Source: Trichomonas vaginalis G3
Lineage: Eukaryota > Parabasalia > Trichomonadida > Trichomonadidae
Assembly (NCBI RefSeq): GCF_026262505.1
Contig: NC_067207.1
Coordinates: 20,242,082-20,306,081 of the forward strand
Direction: 5' to 3'
DNA length: 64,000 nucleotides
Shown here piece after piece: positions 48,488-59,398 of this stretch. The position numbers were made by a program, and so were the translations under genes. The notes below the pieces were generated by a model that searched no databases, was not told the origin of the DNA, and was given only the letters and a program-made list of their open reading frames with translations. The stretch's first letter is position 1. Every line of letters begins with the position of its first letter.

Positions 48488-50440
48488 ATGAATTGGAAAG
48501 CACATTGTGGCCGCTACTGCTCCTTCTTCCCATATTACCTAATTTTTGTGTTTGTGTTCCTTGGAATATTCATTCGGAAGTATAAATATACTGTTGATAA
48601 GGTAATTCTCAATTCGGACTATGTTAAGTTCAATGATTCAGAAGATCCAACAATTATTGGACATTTGACTGATATCCACATATCAGACTTCTGGCCTGAT
48701 GATATCAAATGGTTCAAAAATAACTTGTTAATTTTTAAGGAACAGATAAAACCGACGTTTACACTTATAACAGGAGATATGGTAGATAATTACTATTCAA
48801 AGAACATTCCCGGTGATAATGGGCAAATAGAAGATCAATGGAAGCAGTATAATCAAACACTGAGCTCAATTGGTTTCAAGAATGAAGAACTATTCATAAT
48901 TTACGGGAATCATGATGTATATGATCTAGTAGATATGGATGATTTTCAAAAAATACCGATTAAGTACTCAAACATTTCTCCAGATTATTCATTCTCCAAA
49001 GAAAGAGGAAATGTAAGAATTATATCATTTAATCCTCATGCATTACCAAATTGTGTAGGTCCACAGGGGTATTCACCACCAATTCTCGCAAAACATGTTG
49101 ATGCATTAGAAAAAGAGTTCGAAAAACCATCAGATAAGAAATATACTATATTGACTTCACATTACCCACATGAAATGTTTATCCCTGATAATGCAAAGTC
49201 CAAAAAGGGAAACAAATACACCGATCTAATGAAGAAATACAAAGTTACAGCATTTGTCAATGGACATTCCCATCCAGATAAAGTTGAAATAGTTCATTTT
49301 GCTGATACCATTGAAATTACTGGCCTCGCAACTAAAGTTTTTGGTAATTTCTCTCTAATTTCAATTGATAACGGCAGATTGAATTACCAAACGTACGATC
49401 CAGAGAAGAATAAAGGACCATATGCAATTGTAACGAGTCCAAATCCTTCCCACATATCAGCTTTCAATTTTCCAGATCAAGAATTTCCAATTAGAATTGT
49501 AAGTTTCGACAAATCAAAAGCAAGAAACTTTGTTGTATCAGGTGATGCTAAAGGAAAACTAGGGTTTGTCAGATACCTAAACACTGATAAAAGTGTTGCA
49601 TTGTATCAAATGAATGCAAAATTTGATACAGGAATCCATAAAATTCAAATCTCAGGAGATATGACAGAAACAGTTACTTTCGCAGTTAATTGCGATAGTG
49701 GACCATTTGAAGAAGTTAGAAAGCACCCATATAATCCTTATTCAGGAATCGTTGGCTTCCCATTATTGTTTTTATTTAGTTTTATCATCATTTTGTGCAT
49801 GTGGATTCCAATGAACTTTGTTCAGAATTCCGCAGATTATATTGTAGGGAAAGGATCAAGTCATTGCTGGCTTTGCATTATATTCTTAGGTCCTTTAGTT
49901 TATGGAAGAAGTCTAGGGCAGTTGGAGATTTGGATCAAAGTCTTTTTAACTTTTATCATTGTATGGAATATTTGTTTACCAATATGCTTCTATCACACAA
50001 ACACAAAGACATCAATGTTATGGGCATGGGGATACGTTGTTAATGGATATCAAGTATTTGATGCATTCTCAGTTTTCCTTGCAGGAATTTCTATGATGGT
50101 CTTTATGCCAGTTATATTATTAGCAGGAAGTGTTTATTTAGTCATCAAAAATGACAGATGGAGAAGAAGTCAATTCTTCTTTATTATTGATTTAGTTTAT
50201 ACTTTTGCCATTCTTTTCTTCGGATATTCAGTTGTTATTGATAAATTTGTCAGAGATATTGCCTGGAAGTGGGAATGGCTTGGTTCTTTCCCATATATCA
50301 TATTCCCATTGCTAGCATTTTTAATGTATTTACTCTCACCGATATTCTGGAAAACAGAAAAGATTGATTCAGGATCTGGTGTTGAACTTAGTGACAACAA
50401 AGATGAGAAAAGCGATGACGATAGTAGTAGCAAACCATAA
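48488..50440 (+). CDS. TMEM62-like membrane metallophosphoesterase
   Basis: A 650-residue protein. An N-terminal membrane anchor (about 12-32, YYLIFVFVFLGIFI) leads into a calcineurin-like phosphoesterase domain with all metal-binding motifs: LTDIHISD (about 58), TGDMVDN (about 95), YGNHDVYD (about 138), TSHYP and NGHSHPD. A second beta-rich region follows. Several membrane spans fill residues about 420-630, and the tail is acidic and Ser-rich. The order anchor, phosphoesterase, beta domain and multi-span C-terminus is that of TMEM62-type proteins. The substrate is unknown, and the catalytic part probably faces the lumen or outside. The frame is complete. It is convergent with the gene at 51163. 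Confidence 0.85.
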   Translation: MNWKAHCGRYCSFFPYYLIFVFVFLGIFIRKYKYTVDKVILNSDYVKFNDSEDPTIIGHLTDIHISDFWPDDIKWFKNNLLIFKEQIKPTFTLITGDMVDNYYSKNIPGDNGQIEDQWKQYNQTLSSIGFKNEELFIIYGNHDVYDLVDMDDFQKIPIKYSNISPDYSFSKERGNVRIISFNPHALPNCVGPQGYSPPILAKHVDALEKEFEKPSDKKYTILTSHYPHEMFIPDNAKSKKGNKYTDLMKKYKVTAFVNGHSHPDKVEIVHFADTIEITGLATKVFGNFSLISIDNGRLNYQTYDPEKNKGPYAIVTSPNPSHISAFNFPDQEFPIRIVSFDKSKARNFVVSGDAKGKLGFVRYLNTDKSVALYQMNAKFDTGIHKIQISGDMTETVTFAVNCDSGPFEEVRKHPYNPYSGIVGFPLLFLFSFIIILCMWIPMNFVQNSADYIVGKGSSHCWLCIIFLGPLVYGRSLGQLEIWIKVFLTFIIVWNICLPICFYHTNTKTSMLWAWGYVVNGYQVFDAFSVFLAGISMMVFMPVILLAGSVYLVIKNDRWRRSQFFFIIDLVYTFAILFFGYSVVIDKFVRDIAWKWEWLGSFPYIIFPLLAFLMYLLSPIFWKTEKIDSGSGVELSDNKDEKSDDDSSSKP

Positions 50441-51162
50441 TTTATTTTATATTTTTCTTTCGAATAAAATAATGATTCATATATGGACCAAAATAATTCA
50501 GATGGATCTATTTCATGGTTACATTTTCAGATGAACATTCCATTCATTTTTCAAAGCAAAGGCTAACTCATTTTTGTAATCAATTGATTATGCAACAATG
50601 AGATAAATTATAATGAAACAATTTAAAATAATTTGTAACCTTGCAAATCATAAAATAAACAACCTCATGTGCCAATTTAGAGAATTGTCTCCCAAGCAAA
50701 ATAGATGAGTCTTTAGAAAGAAATTATAAAATTAAGGATATAATTTATTACTTCACACTTAAAAACCATAAAAAAACTTAACCTTTCTGAAATTTTTTTG
50801 ATCTCTAAATTTCCTTTCTTTCGGTAATAATATGGTAATGTAAATTATGAGTTCATGTGCGTCCATATTACAATAAATTTTCTTTTTGATGATGAGATAG
50901 ATAGCTATTCTAATATTGAGAACTTGTAAGACCATAATTGCAATTCCATTTCATAAAGCGCCCACTTTCATTATTCACTTAATGTTTCATTTTTTAAGGT
51001 TTGATATTCAAAATATGATGCTATACGTTCTTCTTATTAATATGAAGTAAGAATGCACCCATAGGTATCACAACAAAAAAGAAAACTAAAAAATTGATTA
51101 TGAGTAAATTATACAAAATATAAAGTGTTTTATTATAAGAATAAAAAAATTGACAATAAACT
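50441..51162. other. intergenic region between convergent genes
   Basis: AT-rich, with no frame, repeat or RNA recognised. It should hold the 3' ends of both flanking transcripts. Confidence 0.5.
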
Positions 51163-54075
51163 TTAATGTAAATGATAGTGTTGTTTGTATTCACCGATTC
51201 TTAATTGGCATGGTTGATCCAATTTCATCAAACTCAAGTTGCTGAAATCAATGATTTCACCTGTTCTTGGGTCAACGATGTGAGCGTTTTCAGACTTTTT
51301 AATCTGGAACTGCAAAATATTCATATCGAAGTATCTTCCATTTGGAGCCCTCACAGGCAATTCAATCAATCTGTGAGTGAATGGATCTTCAAGATCTTCA
51401 TCGAAAGTAATTATTCTTCCTATATCTACTTTAACATTTTCATTACTTAGTTTGATTTCATTCATAAATTCTTCCCTTGTTTCGTAGTAAACATAATCAT
51501 TGTAGATAAGTGATATTCTAGTCCAATTAAGCTTTCCTTTATCATTCATACACTTTCGAACTACATTGTTGATGCAGTTTGGAATAACAGGTGAAGTCAA
51601 CATATTTCGTAAACTTCTCAAAATTGAAAAAACCGTAATTGTTGAATCATAACCTCCTCTCAATTTCTTCAACTGAATTGTTCCATCCAAAGAGACATTA
51701 GGATGTGGAATCTGGTGAATGAATCTCAATTGAGGAGCAGATAATGGATAACTATCTACAAAGTGAAGTGACAATTTAAACCACTTTTCTTCGTAAATAG
51801 AATTTTCTTCTGTTTTCAGGAAAATATTCCAATGAGAAAAATCATTTTTGTTGACGAAAACATCGACCCAATCAATAAATTCTTTCTGGCAACAGATATC
51901 TTTCATCTGTTGACGAATTGCGAATAAAGTCGAACTCAATTTTTCGAAATTTTTCTCCAATTCTTTCTCCTTTTTGTCAATTCTAGAAATTGCTTGTTCT
52001 AATGTTAATACTTCTTCATTACTCGATATCTCGGAGTCTCTAAGATTAACACCAGTAGCAAAATTCTTAAAATCAATACTATATTTGTCAGGAACTGTCA
52101 CTTTTCCATATTTTCTTAACGACAAATCATAAAAACCGTCACTTGAAAAAACACTTTCCATCAAATTTTGTTCGGACCCTTTAAAGAAGAAAGCTAAGCC
52201 ACCTGTAGCTTGTGACATAACAGCAGCACGACTATCACTTTCATCAATGAAAATGACATCTAAAATGATTTTGTTGTCTGTCAAAATTTTTGTCAGTTTT
52301 TGTAAACTTTCGTCACTTTTATAATGATTATCGTTGTCAATTCCATCTGTTACGACAACGATTCTTTTGTAGACATTATCGAAGTACTCACTCTTGGAAG
52401 TGATTGTTTCTGACGCAACTTTGATGGCTTCAAATAATTTTGTATCGTCGCCTAATTCAGAATCTTCATTTACAGCCATTGAAAATTCAGAGGCAATGGC
52501 GGTTAGAGGTAAAACGGTTTTTACGGTCGAAGAGAAATTGATTAATCCCCACATTGTTCCGATACCGAATTCGAAAACGTTTTTTGCCAAAATTGAAATA
52601 ACTTTCTTAGCATTTTTAAGTTTGTTGCTATTTTCCATTGATCTGGATAGATCGCAACAAATTATGTTGATTTGTTTCACTTCGTTTCTTGAGTGGCCTT
52701 TGTTCTCAGAATTTTGAATGGAAGCGGTTTTAGCGATATCGATTTCTTCTTGTGAACCTGTTCTTGGGTTTATAATTAATGCAATCTTTTCGAAATCTTT
52801 GGAACTTTTGTCGTATTTCGGTTTCAAATACAGATTCATTCCATCATCAGTCTTGAAGATGCAGACTCTGCCTTTTTCGTTCAAGTCGATGACCGAGAAG
52901 ACTTGGAATGTCATCTCCTTGGCCTTTTGAAGGTCTCCGGATGTAGGAAGGAACAATTTCGAATTTGATAAAAGATATTGGTCAGTGAAGTCAAGATTAT
53001 AAGTGGTCAGGTGATTCAATGTATCGTAATGGTTAAGGAAATACGATTTGGACTTGTCTCTGATGAAAGGAGCGTAATAAATTTTGAATTTGTTGGTGAA
53101 CTGCATGTTTTGGCTCTCGATATAGTTGAACAACATCAAGACATGGCTCCAAACAGTCATATCGTTCTGGCCAAAGATGTCATGAATTATTGTTATCAAA
53201 ACATTCGAAATTGAAACGATCTGATGGTATTTGATGGATAATTTGTTCTTGATATCGTATAATCCGACAAGTGCGGGTGAGTATCTCGTGAAAATTTCGC
53301 ACCATGAAATAATTTTGTCAATAATATCTGAATTTGAGTTGGAAAGTAGGCCATAGACAACAGCAGCGTATTCGTATTCGATATCATCGAGTTCTTTCAT
53401 TGGAGAAAATGATGTTTTGAGTAAATCTGTTGTATCACAGATTTCATCGATTTCTTCTGTGAGAATATCGCCGATATCCACTTCGTAGTTGTCTGTATTG
53501 ACTAAATCAACGTAAATATGGTGCTTTGCCTGTGGATATGCATCGAAAAATTCAAATAATGATCCTTCTCTATAGATAATGCCGGAGGGGAGCTTGACAA
53601 TGATAGCATATTCTTCTATATCACTGTGTTTCTGTATTTCTGAACGGATAAACTTGATTGTTTCTCGATAATCTTGTTTCAAAATTTTGTCAGAAAGGGA
53701 AATAACGAAACCTTTTGTAATGGATGTGAAGCTTTCAGTATAGAATATCCTATATTGATCTGGTTGAAGCTTGTCGATGCTATCGAAAATTTCTTTTCGA
53801 ATTGTAAGTGGTTTCATGTCTTTGTCACGGATTTGAATGATATCTGTTTCTAAAATAGAAGTGCCAATTACCATATTCGGCTCCAATCTTGATCCATACA
53901 AGGCAATATTAATATTATCACGCATTCCTAACTGATTTGATATATCTTTGATGAGATCTGCAAAGGTCCATGAGTCGTCTACGTGCCAGGATACTGGCGG
54001 GTTTTGTGGGTCAAATTCAACGTATAGACAATCCATTTTTCTTTTTCTTTTTTGATTTATAAATTTTCCATCCAT
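51163..54075 (-). CDS. UBL-VWA-E2-like-U-box fusion protein
   Basis: A protein of about 970 residues. A ubiquitin-like domain near the N-terminus (about 15-90) is followed by a helical region. A von Willebrand A domain (about 470-640) has the metal-site motif CCDLSRSME and VVVTDGIDN. An E2 ubiquitin-conjugating fold (about 740-870) keeps HPNVSLDGTI, but the catalytic Cys place is Gln (DGTIQL), so it is probably not a thioester-forming enzyme. The C-terminus (about 893-965) resembles a U-box, with EDPFTHRLIELPVRAPNGRY and then DPRTGEIIDFSNLSL. The predicted role is ubiquitin ligase or adaptor work. The start at 54075 is supported by TCATTGG 8 bases upstream. Confidence 0.75.
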   Translation of the reverse strand: MDGKFINQKRKRKMDCLYVEFDPQNPPVSWHVDDSWTFADLIKDISNQLGMRDNINIALYGSRLEPNMVIGTSILETDIIQIRDKDMKPLTIRKEIFDSIDKLQPDQYRIFYTESFTSITKGFVISLSDKILKQDYRETIKFIRSEIQKHSDIEEYAIIVKLPSGIIYREGSLFEFFDAYPQAKHHIYVDLVNTDNYEVDIGDILTEEIDEICDTTDLLKTSFSPMKELDDIEYEYAAVVYGLLSNSNSDIIDKIISWCEIFTRYSPALVGLYDIKNKLSIKYHQIVSISNVLITIIHDIFGQNDMTVWSHVLMLFNYIESQNMQFTNKFKIYYAPFIRDKSKSYFLNHYDTLNHLTTYNLDFTDQYLLSNSKLFLPTSGDLQKAKEMTFQVFSVIDLNEKGRVCIFKTDDGMNLYLKPKYDKSSKDFEKIALIINPRTGSQEEIDIAKTASIQNSENKGHSRNEVKQINIICCDLSRSMENSNKLKNAKKVISILAKNVFEFGIGTMWGLINFSSTVKTVLPLTAIASEFSMAVNEDSELGDDTKLFEAIKVASETITSKSEYFDNVYKRIVVVTDGIDNDNHYKSDESLQKLTKILTDNKIILDVIFIDESDSRAAVMSQATGGLAFFFKGSEQNLMESVFSSDGFYDLSLRKYGKVTVPDKYSIDFKNFATGVNLRDSEISSNEEVLTLEQAISRIDKKEKELEKNFEKLSSTLFAIRQQMKDICCQKEFIDWVDVFVNKNDFSHWNIFLKTEENSIYEEKWFKLSLHFVDSYPLSAPQLRFIHQIPHPNVSLDGTIQLKKLRGGYDSTITVFSILRSLRNMLTSPVIPNCINNVVRKCMNDKGKLNWTRISLIYNDYVYYETREEFMNEIKLSNENVKVDIGRIITFDEDLEDPFTHRLIELPVRAPNGRYFDMNILQFQIKKSENAHIVDPRTGEIIDFSNLSLMKLDQPCQLRIGEYKQHYHLH

Positions 54076-54083
54076 TATTTTTT

Positions 54084-54090
54084 CCAATGA
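54084..54090 (-). promoter_or_regulatory. initiator-like element of the UBL-VWA gene
   Basis: On the minus strand TCATTGG precedes the ATG at 54075 by 8 bases. It fits the trichomonad Inr and decides the start over an upstream in-frame TTG. Confidence 0.5.
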
Positions 54091-54617
54091 ATTTTAATCC
54101 ACCGAGACATTCAATAAGCACAGAGTATCTAAAATATATTTCTCAAGGGAAAAAAAACTAGTCACATTTATCCTCACTTTGACCGATTTTGGAATTTTAA
54201 AAATTTTTTCCATAACTGTGAAATTACATTATATGTCTCTCGTTACAAAAAACGATATTAGCTAATTGCTTAAAGCATTGTTTTTCATTGTCAGGCAAAA
54301 TCTAACATGATTTTCTTTATTATGAATCAAATCTTTTTCAAATTGGTTGAATAAGGCTGTGGTTCTATAACAGAGCCAATAAAATAGAATGGATATATAA
54401 GATAGATTCTCATCGCAGTAAAATTTTATAAAATTACACATTAATTTAAGAAATATAATATTGTTAATGACATACACAATTTTTCTCTTCTAAGATACCA
54501 TTGTATCGGCTTAAAACATTATGTTCATAAACACACATAATAAAAATTTTAATTTTTTTTAATTCATTATTAATTAACAACAATATTAATAAATTTACTT
54601 CATGAATAAATGCCTAT

Positions 54618-57197
54618 CTAATGTCTCCTTGGTATTCTAAACAAGTTTGATAAATCATCTGTTTTTAGCTGCTTTCTTTTATACTTAAATCTGTATTCTT
54701 CTATTTTAGATAGAATTCCATTTGAATCTTTTGTTAAAAATGAAATTGTATAATAACCATTACAAGGCAATCCATTGCCTTTATATTCATATGATAATGA
54801 TGACCATACGTTTTGATTTGAGTTTTGTGAGTGTATTACAACTAGATTTTTTGTTATTGGATCCATATACATTACTGAAATGCTATTTCTTGACTTGATA
54901 TCTCTAAATTGAAGTTTAAAAGCTATTCTCGAATCAGAACGATTGTATGTCAAATTATTTTGAGCAGAAACAATTTTTATTTCAGGTCTAGGATATAATT
55001 TTATCTGGCTAATATTTGATTTTACACCTGTTGTAAACAGAAATTCATCAAAAGTGACACCTCAGAAAAGCTAAAATATTGAATTTTTGGAACTTTTGAT
55101 AGAGCACGTTTTTAAATATTAATTAAAGTAAATGTATATTTTGTAAAGATTCTTTTTAATAAAAAAATAAAATTTTGAAGAAGAACACAAAATCTTCTGA
55201 AAAATAATATCACATAAACTCATATTATTTTCTAAAAAGAATGTATCATAATATTTGTAATTGGATTCATCAAAAGTATAATAAATTTGTACTGTTGAGT
55301 TTCCATCATTATCTGTTAATTTTAAAGAAATTTCTATTACATTATTATTTCGTGATCTCATAATAGGTTCATTCAAGTTTGTTGAATTGTTTCCATCAGA
55401 ATCGATAGCAACAAATGATAATGAATGAGATCCTTTAGATAAATTCCATGGTATTACTATGAAATCAGAATAAACTTTTGTATCACTGTAATCCATAACA
55501 AAAGTTGATAATAATTCATTATCTATCATACATGATAATGTCATATTATATAATTCATCATCATCTCTAATGTTAACTTCAAATTCGACTTTTGGATTCA
55601 AAGATCTTTCAACTGATTGAGGTAAATCCTTAACTAAACTGATTGAGGGAATTGATGGTTTAAATGCGAACTCATGAGTGACATTTTCTGATTCTTTTTG
55701 ATCATCATCCCTTCCATAAAACGTAATTGTGTGGTTTCCTATTGATAAATCTCTTGGAATATCAATATTTCTGATAATTCTATTTGTATTTCTTATATCT
55801 ATTGTTACAAATTCAGTAAACTCTCTTTCATCTATTTTATAAAAAATTTGAATAATTCCAAATCCATCAGCATCTGTAACAGTCATGTTAATACCTAAAG
55901 ATGAGCTACTACGAATCCTGATAACTTCTTTTTGTGTTGATTCTTCAATAGAAAGAACTGGTGAATTAAATTCATAATAAAATGAATATAAAATAGTACT
56001 TGATTCACCAGAATATTCATTAGAACAATATAAAGTAACTGTGTACCGATCTTCAGCAGTATTTGATGGAAAATCAATAGAAAATTCATTGATATAATTT
56101 CTATTTTCTGTAATAATGTTTGATTGTATTGAAATTCCTGATACAAAGTAGCTAATACCAAAATTACCATATCCATCTGGATCTGATGCATTGATTGATA
56201 TTTTAATTTGATCAACATTTCGTTTGTAAACTATGTTTTCATAGTTTTTGGTAAATGAAATTTTAGGAGGATTCCTTACAAGTTCAAATGTTTTTTCATA
56301 TGTTGTGGATCTGTATCCATATCTATCTTCTGCCCAAATTTTTATAGTATGAGATCCAGATGAGAAATCGTCAGGGATATTAATGTTGTTAGAGTAATCT
56401 TTTGGACTAGTAGAACTAACTACATAAGCATTGGCATCAGTGTAAATGGTTTCATCGTTATCAAATCTGTATTTAATGTAGAATGTAGTTGTAGATGATC
56501 GTGAATGATTTAAAGATCCACTGATTAAGAATGGCTTTGAACTAGGTCTATAACTATTAGCGATTGAAGTTATAGTTAACGATGGTTTGTAAGAAGAAGA
56601 TTGATCTGTTGGAGATGGACACATTTTGAAATATAGAGTTTGACCTGGTCTAATCAATCTATTTTGCCATGAAAATGCAATTCCAGAATCTATATTCTCT
56701 AAATCAGAATAAGAATTTGAATTAGCTGTTCCACTACTCCACATTTTATTTTTTCTATCATTGTATCTACCGTACCAATATGTGTCAACACCAGGCGAAT
56801 CAACTTCTCGTAATACAAAAGATAAAGTATAAGTTCCATCAGTCATTCGGAATCCAGTATTGCCATTTAGATTGTAAATAGAATTTTTATCACTATTAAA
56901 TATCTGTGTATCAGTATATGTCGCAATTCCAATATAATGTGAAATTGTATCAGAGTTACAAACTTTGTATCCTATATTGGAGAACATATTTGATGAACCT
57001 GAGCTTAATATTGTTGTAATTTTACAATTTCTTAAAGTTGCAACACCTCGATTAGAACCAAGTACGTTAGTTTCATCATAGTCAACTTTAAATACTGTAT
57101 AATATCCTTCATTTCCGTATGTTGTTTGTTTATCATCTATCTGGATATTGAAATTTGCAGTATTAGAGCCTGCAAAAAAGATTCTAAGACTACACAT
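54618..57197 (-). pseudogene. large repeat-rich surface-type protein gene, broken by a foldback fragment
   Basis: A host gene read from the ATG at 57197. The product has a beta-rich N-terminal region (MCSLRIFFAGSNTANFNIQI onward). At least four roughly 100-residue beta-sandwich repeats follow, each with a pattern like PKISFTKNYENIVYKRN, then a DPDGYG-type turn, then SxGxHTIxxxAxDxxG. They resemble Ig-like or cadherin-like repeats of surface proteins. No signal peptide or membrane span is seen in the surviving part. A 207-bp piece of foldback element (55029-55235) interrupts it. Repeat-like coding continues to 54618 in an open frame (GVKSNISQIKLYPRPEIKIV onward). Adhesin-like function is inference. 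Confidence 0.55.
55029..55235 (+). mobile_element. foldback transposon fragment, copy 4 (one end only)
   Basis: It begins TGTTGTAAACAG and follows the first 205 or so bases of the 28475 element, ending at TTTTCTAA where the host sequence resumes. The other end is missing and no target duplication is visible, so it arose by a partial insertion or a later deletion. Confidence 0.8.
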
Positions 57198-57577
57198 TTA
57201 AGTTATAGCTCATGTCATCACGTAGTATTTTCGTTAAATTTGTTATTCTCAGAAATATCGTTCAATTTTGCATTAAAGTAAGCATAAATTCTTGTAATTT
57301 TCGAATCATAGACGAACTAAGATTAATTTATGTATTATGGTCAAACATAATTATAATTTTGTGAATTTTGAACTTTTGTAAACATTTCTTCGACATTTAA
57401 AGGAACTATAAAAGCATTTAATTAGACCTAGAGCCTAATGACTTTAGGTCAAGATTCGATTTCAAAGATATTTGTTACAGTTTGACATTTTTGAATTTTT
57501 TCCCCACCAACCTTAATGTCAACCACACAAAAAAGTATTTGTGAAAACACTAGATTTCCCATGATAAAACAGATAAA
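57198..57577. other. intergenic region
   Basis: It contains the upstream flank of the repeat-rich gene and the 3' flank of the discoidin-like gene. No feature recognised. Confidence 0.4.
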
Positions 57578-57599
57578 GTTTTGTTGATAAAATGATTGT

Positions 57600-58265
57600 T
57601 TATTCGGCATGAATGTGACCTTGTTTAGAGATATGACCAATGATACTGACGTCGTCGTCGTCGTGGAAGGAAACAAAGTTGTCTTGTTCAGATGGAACAT
57701 CGTTGATTGTGTCGCCAAGGAGTTCGAAGCGGTTGATAGCAATGCATGGAGGTTCACCAGGGCAAGCTTCGTTTTGAATAAGACGGACGTACTTAGCTTC
57801 GTATGTGTTATCAAGGTTGTATGTCTTCTCGTTGCAACGACGCATGCCTTCGTCTTTCATACGATGAATTTCTTTCCATGTCTTGTTGTCGTCTGAGATC
57901 TGAAGAGACCAGCTGTACAAACAGCATTCAACACAGTACGCGTATCCATCATCACAGCAGCATCCTGTGTAACAGCAACCACAACGGACAAAGTACCCGT
58001 TAAATTTAAACTTTTTGTTCTTCATGCTGAATGTGATGTAAGGATGTTCATCATATGTCTTATAACAATTTGAGCACCAATCATAGCGCTTGTCCCATGG
58101 GTAGATAGCGTACTCCGGCTTCGTCATTTGCAATGATCCATTAATGTTTTGTTTGGAAGAGCCGCTTACATTGTATTCAATTATCTTATCATTGTAGATT
58201 TTTGTGAAGATGCCATTTTTGAATGTAGTCCTTGATCTGATGAAAGAAACAAATAAGAAATACAT
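57600..58265 (-). CDS. discoidin (F5/8 type C)-like protein, paralogue 1
   Basis: A 221-residue protein with one discoidin-type beta sandwich. It has ITFSMKNKKFKFNGYFVRCG, then WSLQISDDNKTWKEIHRMKD, then KYVRLIQNEACPGEPPCIAI and the end strand NRFELLGD. An unusual Cys-rich insertion (RCGCCYTGCCCDDGYAYCVE then CC) sits between strands two and three and may bind metal or form disulfides. The tail is acidic and His-containing. No clear signal peptide or membrane span is present. Such domains bind carbohydrate or lipid head groups. It is divergent from its near-twin, with only 38 bases between the annotated starts, so the exact ATG is uncertain. Confidence 0.75.
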   Translation of the reverse strand: MYFLFVSFIRSRTTFKNGIFTKIYNDKIIEYNVSGSSKQNINGSLQMTKPEYAIYPWDKRYDWCSNCYKTYDEHPYITFSMKNKKFKFNGYFVRCGCCYTGCCCDDGYAYCVECCLYSWSLQISDDNKTWKEIHRMKDEGMRRCNEKTYNLDNTYEAKYVRLIQNEACPGEPPCIAINRFELLGDTINDVPSEQDNFVSFHDDDDVSIIGHISKQGHIHAE

Positions 58266-58303
58266 TTAGAAAAAATTGACACTTTTTTTTGTAAAAAAAA
58301 GCA

Positions 58304-58963
58304 ATGAATTTCTTTTTCCTTTACTTGAGTCATAGTAAAGAAATTGATGGTATCATGAAGAAAGTGTACAACCAGAATATTATCAATATTGATGTCAGTG
58401 GATCCTCAAAACAGCATATAAATGGATCAATGCAGATGACAAAGCCTGAATATGCAATTTATCCATGGGATAAAGATTACGATTGGTGCTCAAATTGCTA
58501 TAAGACATATGATGAACATCCTTACATCACATTCAGCATGAAGAACAAAAAGTTTAAATTTAACGGGTACTTTGTCCGTTGTGGTTGCTGTTACACAGGA
58601 TGCTGCTGTGATGATGGATACGCGTACTGTGTTGAATGCTGTTTGTACAGCTGGTCTCTTCAGATCTCAGACGACAACAAGACATGGAAAGAAATTCATC
58701 GTATGAAAGACGAAGGCATGCGTCGTTGCAACGAGAAGACATACAACCTTGATAACACATACGAAGCTAAGTACGTCCGTCTTATTCAAAACGAAGCTTG
58801 CCCTGGTGAACCTCCATGCATTGCTATCAACCGCTTCGAACTCCTTGGCGACACAATCAACGATGTTCCATCTGAACAAGACAACTTTGTTTCCTTCCAC
58901 GACGACGACGACGTCAGTATCATTGGTCATATCTCTAAACAAGGTCACATTCATGCCGAATAA
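58304..58963 (+). CDS. discoidin (F5/8 type C)-like protein, paralogue 2
   Basis: A 219-residue near-copy of the 57600-58265 product. From about residue 60 to the end the two proteins are identical or nearly so. The first 25 residues differ (MNFFFLYLSHSKEIDGIMKK here). An ATG at about 58352 is a possible alternative start, because similarity to the twin begins just after it. The Cys-rich insertion and acidic tail are the same. The short shared upstream region implies a bidirectional promoter or that one copy is silent. Confidence 0.75.
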   Translation: MNFFFLYLSHSKEIDGIMKKVYNQNIINIDVSGSSKQHINGSMQMTKPEYAIYPWDKDYDWCSNCYKTYDEHPYITFSMKNKKFKFNGYFVRCGCCYTGCCCDDGYAYCVECCLYSWSLQISDDNKTWKEIHRMKDEGMRRCNEKTYNLDNTYEAKYVRLIQNEACPGEPPCIAINRFELLGDTINDVPSEQDNFVSFHDDDDVSIIGHISKQGHIHAE

Positions 58964-58990
58964 ACAATCATTTTATCAACAAAACTTTAT

Positions 58991-59389
58991 TTTTAACTAA
59001 ATGTAAAAATGTATTTTATAATTTCATATTTTTAAAGCTAGAATAAGAAGGTATCAGTTATAAAACATATACATATTTTATTTTTTGATTCACAGGGAAT
59101 TAAAACTTTTCCATCCTCGAATTTCATGAAAAAATTAGGGATATATTTCCCAAACATTGATTTCATATGAATTTAAATGCTTATCTACTCTTACGATTTA
59201 AGAATTTGTTTTAATCAAACATTATTCCTGGCTTCTACCGGAACATTTTTTATTGAAAATAAAGTTTCATACAAATTTATTGTCCTACTTCAAGCATCAT
59301 TATTACTATTATCATTATTTTGAGAAGTATTCAAAATTATCAGAATTTCAAAAGGCTTTCAAATAATTTCAAAAGCTTTCACAATTGAA
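58991..59389. other. intergenic region
   Basis: AT-rich, with no gene or repeat seen, up to the initiator of the next gene. Confidence 0.4.
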
Positions 59390-59398
59390 ATCATTTAA
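59390..59398 (+). promoter_or_regulatory. initiator-like element of the ectoprotein gene
   Basis: TCATTTA immediately precedes the ATG at 59399, as expected for a trichomonad Inr with a very short leader. Confidence 0.5.

Larger units (their letters stand above)
57578..58990. repeat. inverted duplication with about 500-bp near-identical arms
   Basis: The arms (about 57578-58083 and 58484-58990) cover the 3' two-thirds and 3' flank of two divergent paralogues and differ at only a few bases. The inner 400 bases code for the same N-terminal protein sequence but differ at many silent sites. The abrupt change in identity is the mark of gene conversion. Confidence 0.85.

Noticed and set aside
54262-54477. 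71-codon minus-strand frame
   Set aside because: AT-rich, hydrophobic by composition, with no initiator and no family.
57609-58954. Frames antisense to the discoidin-like genes, present twice
   Set aside because: They are shadow frames repeated because the arms are duplicated.
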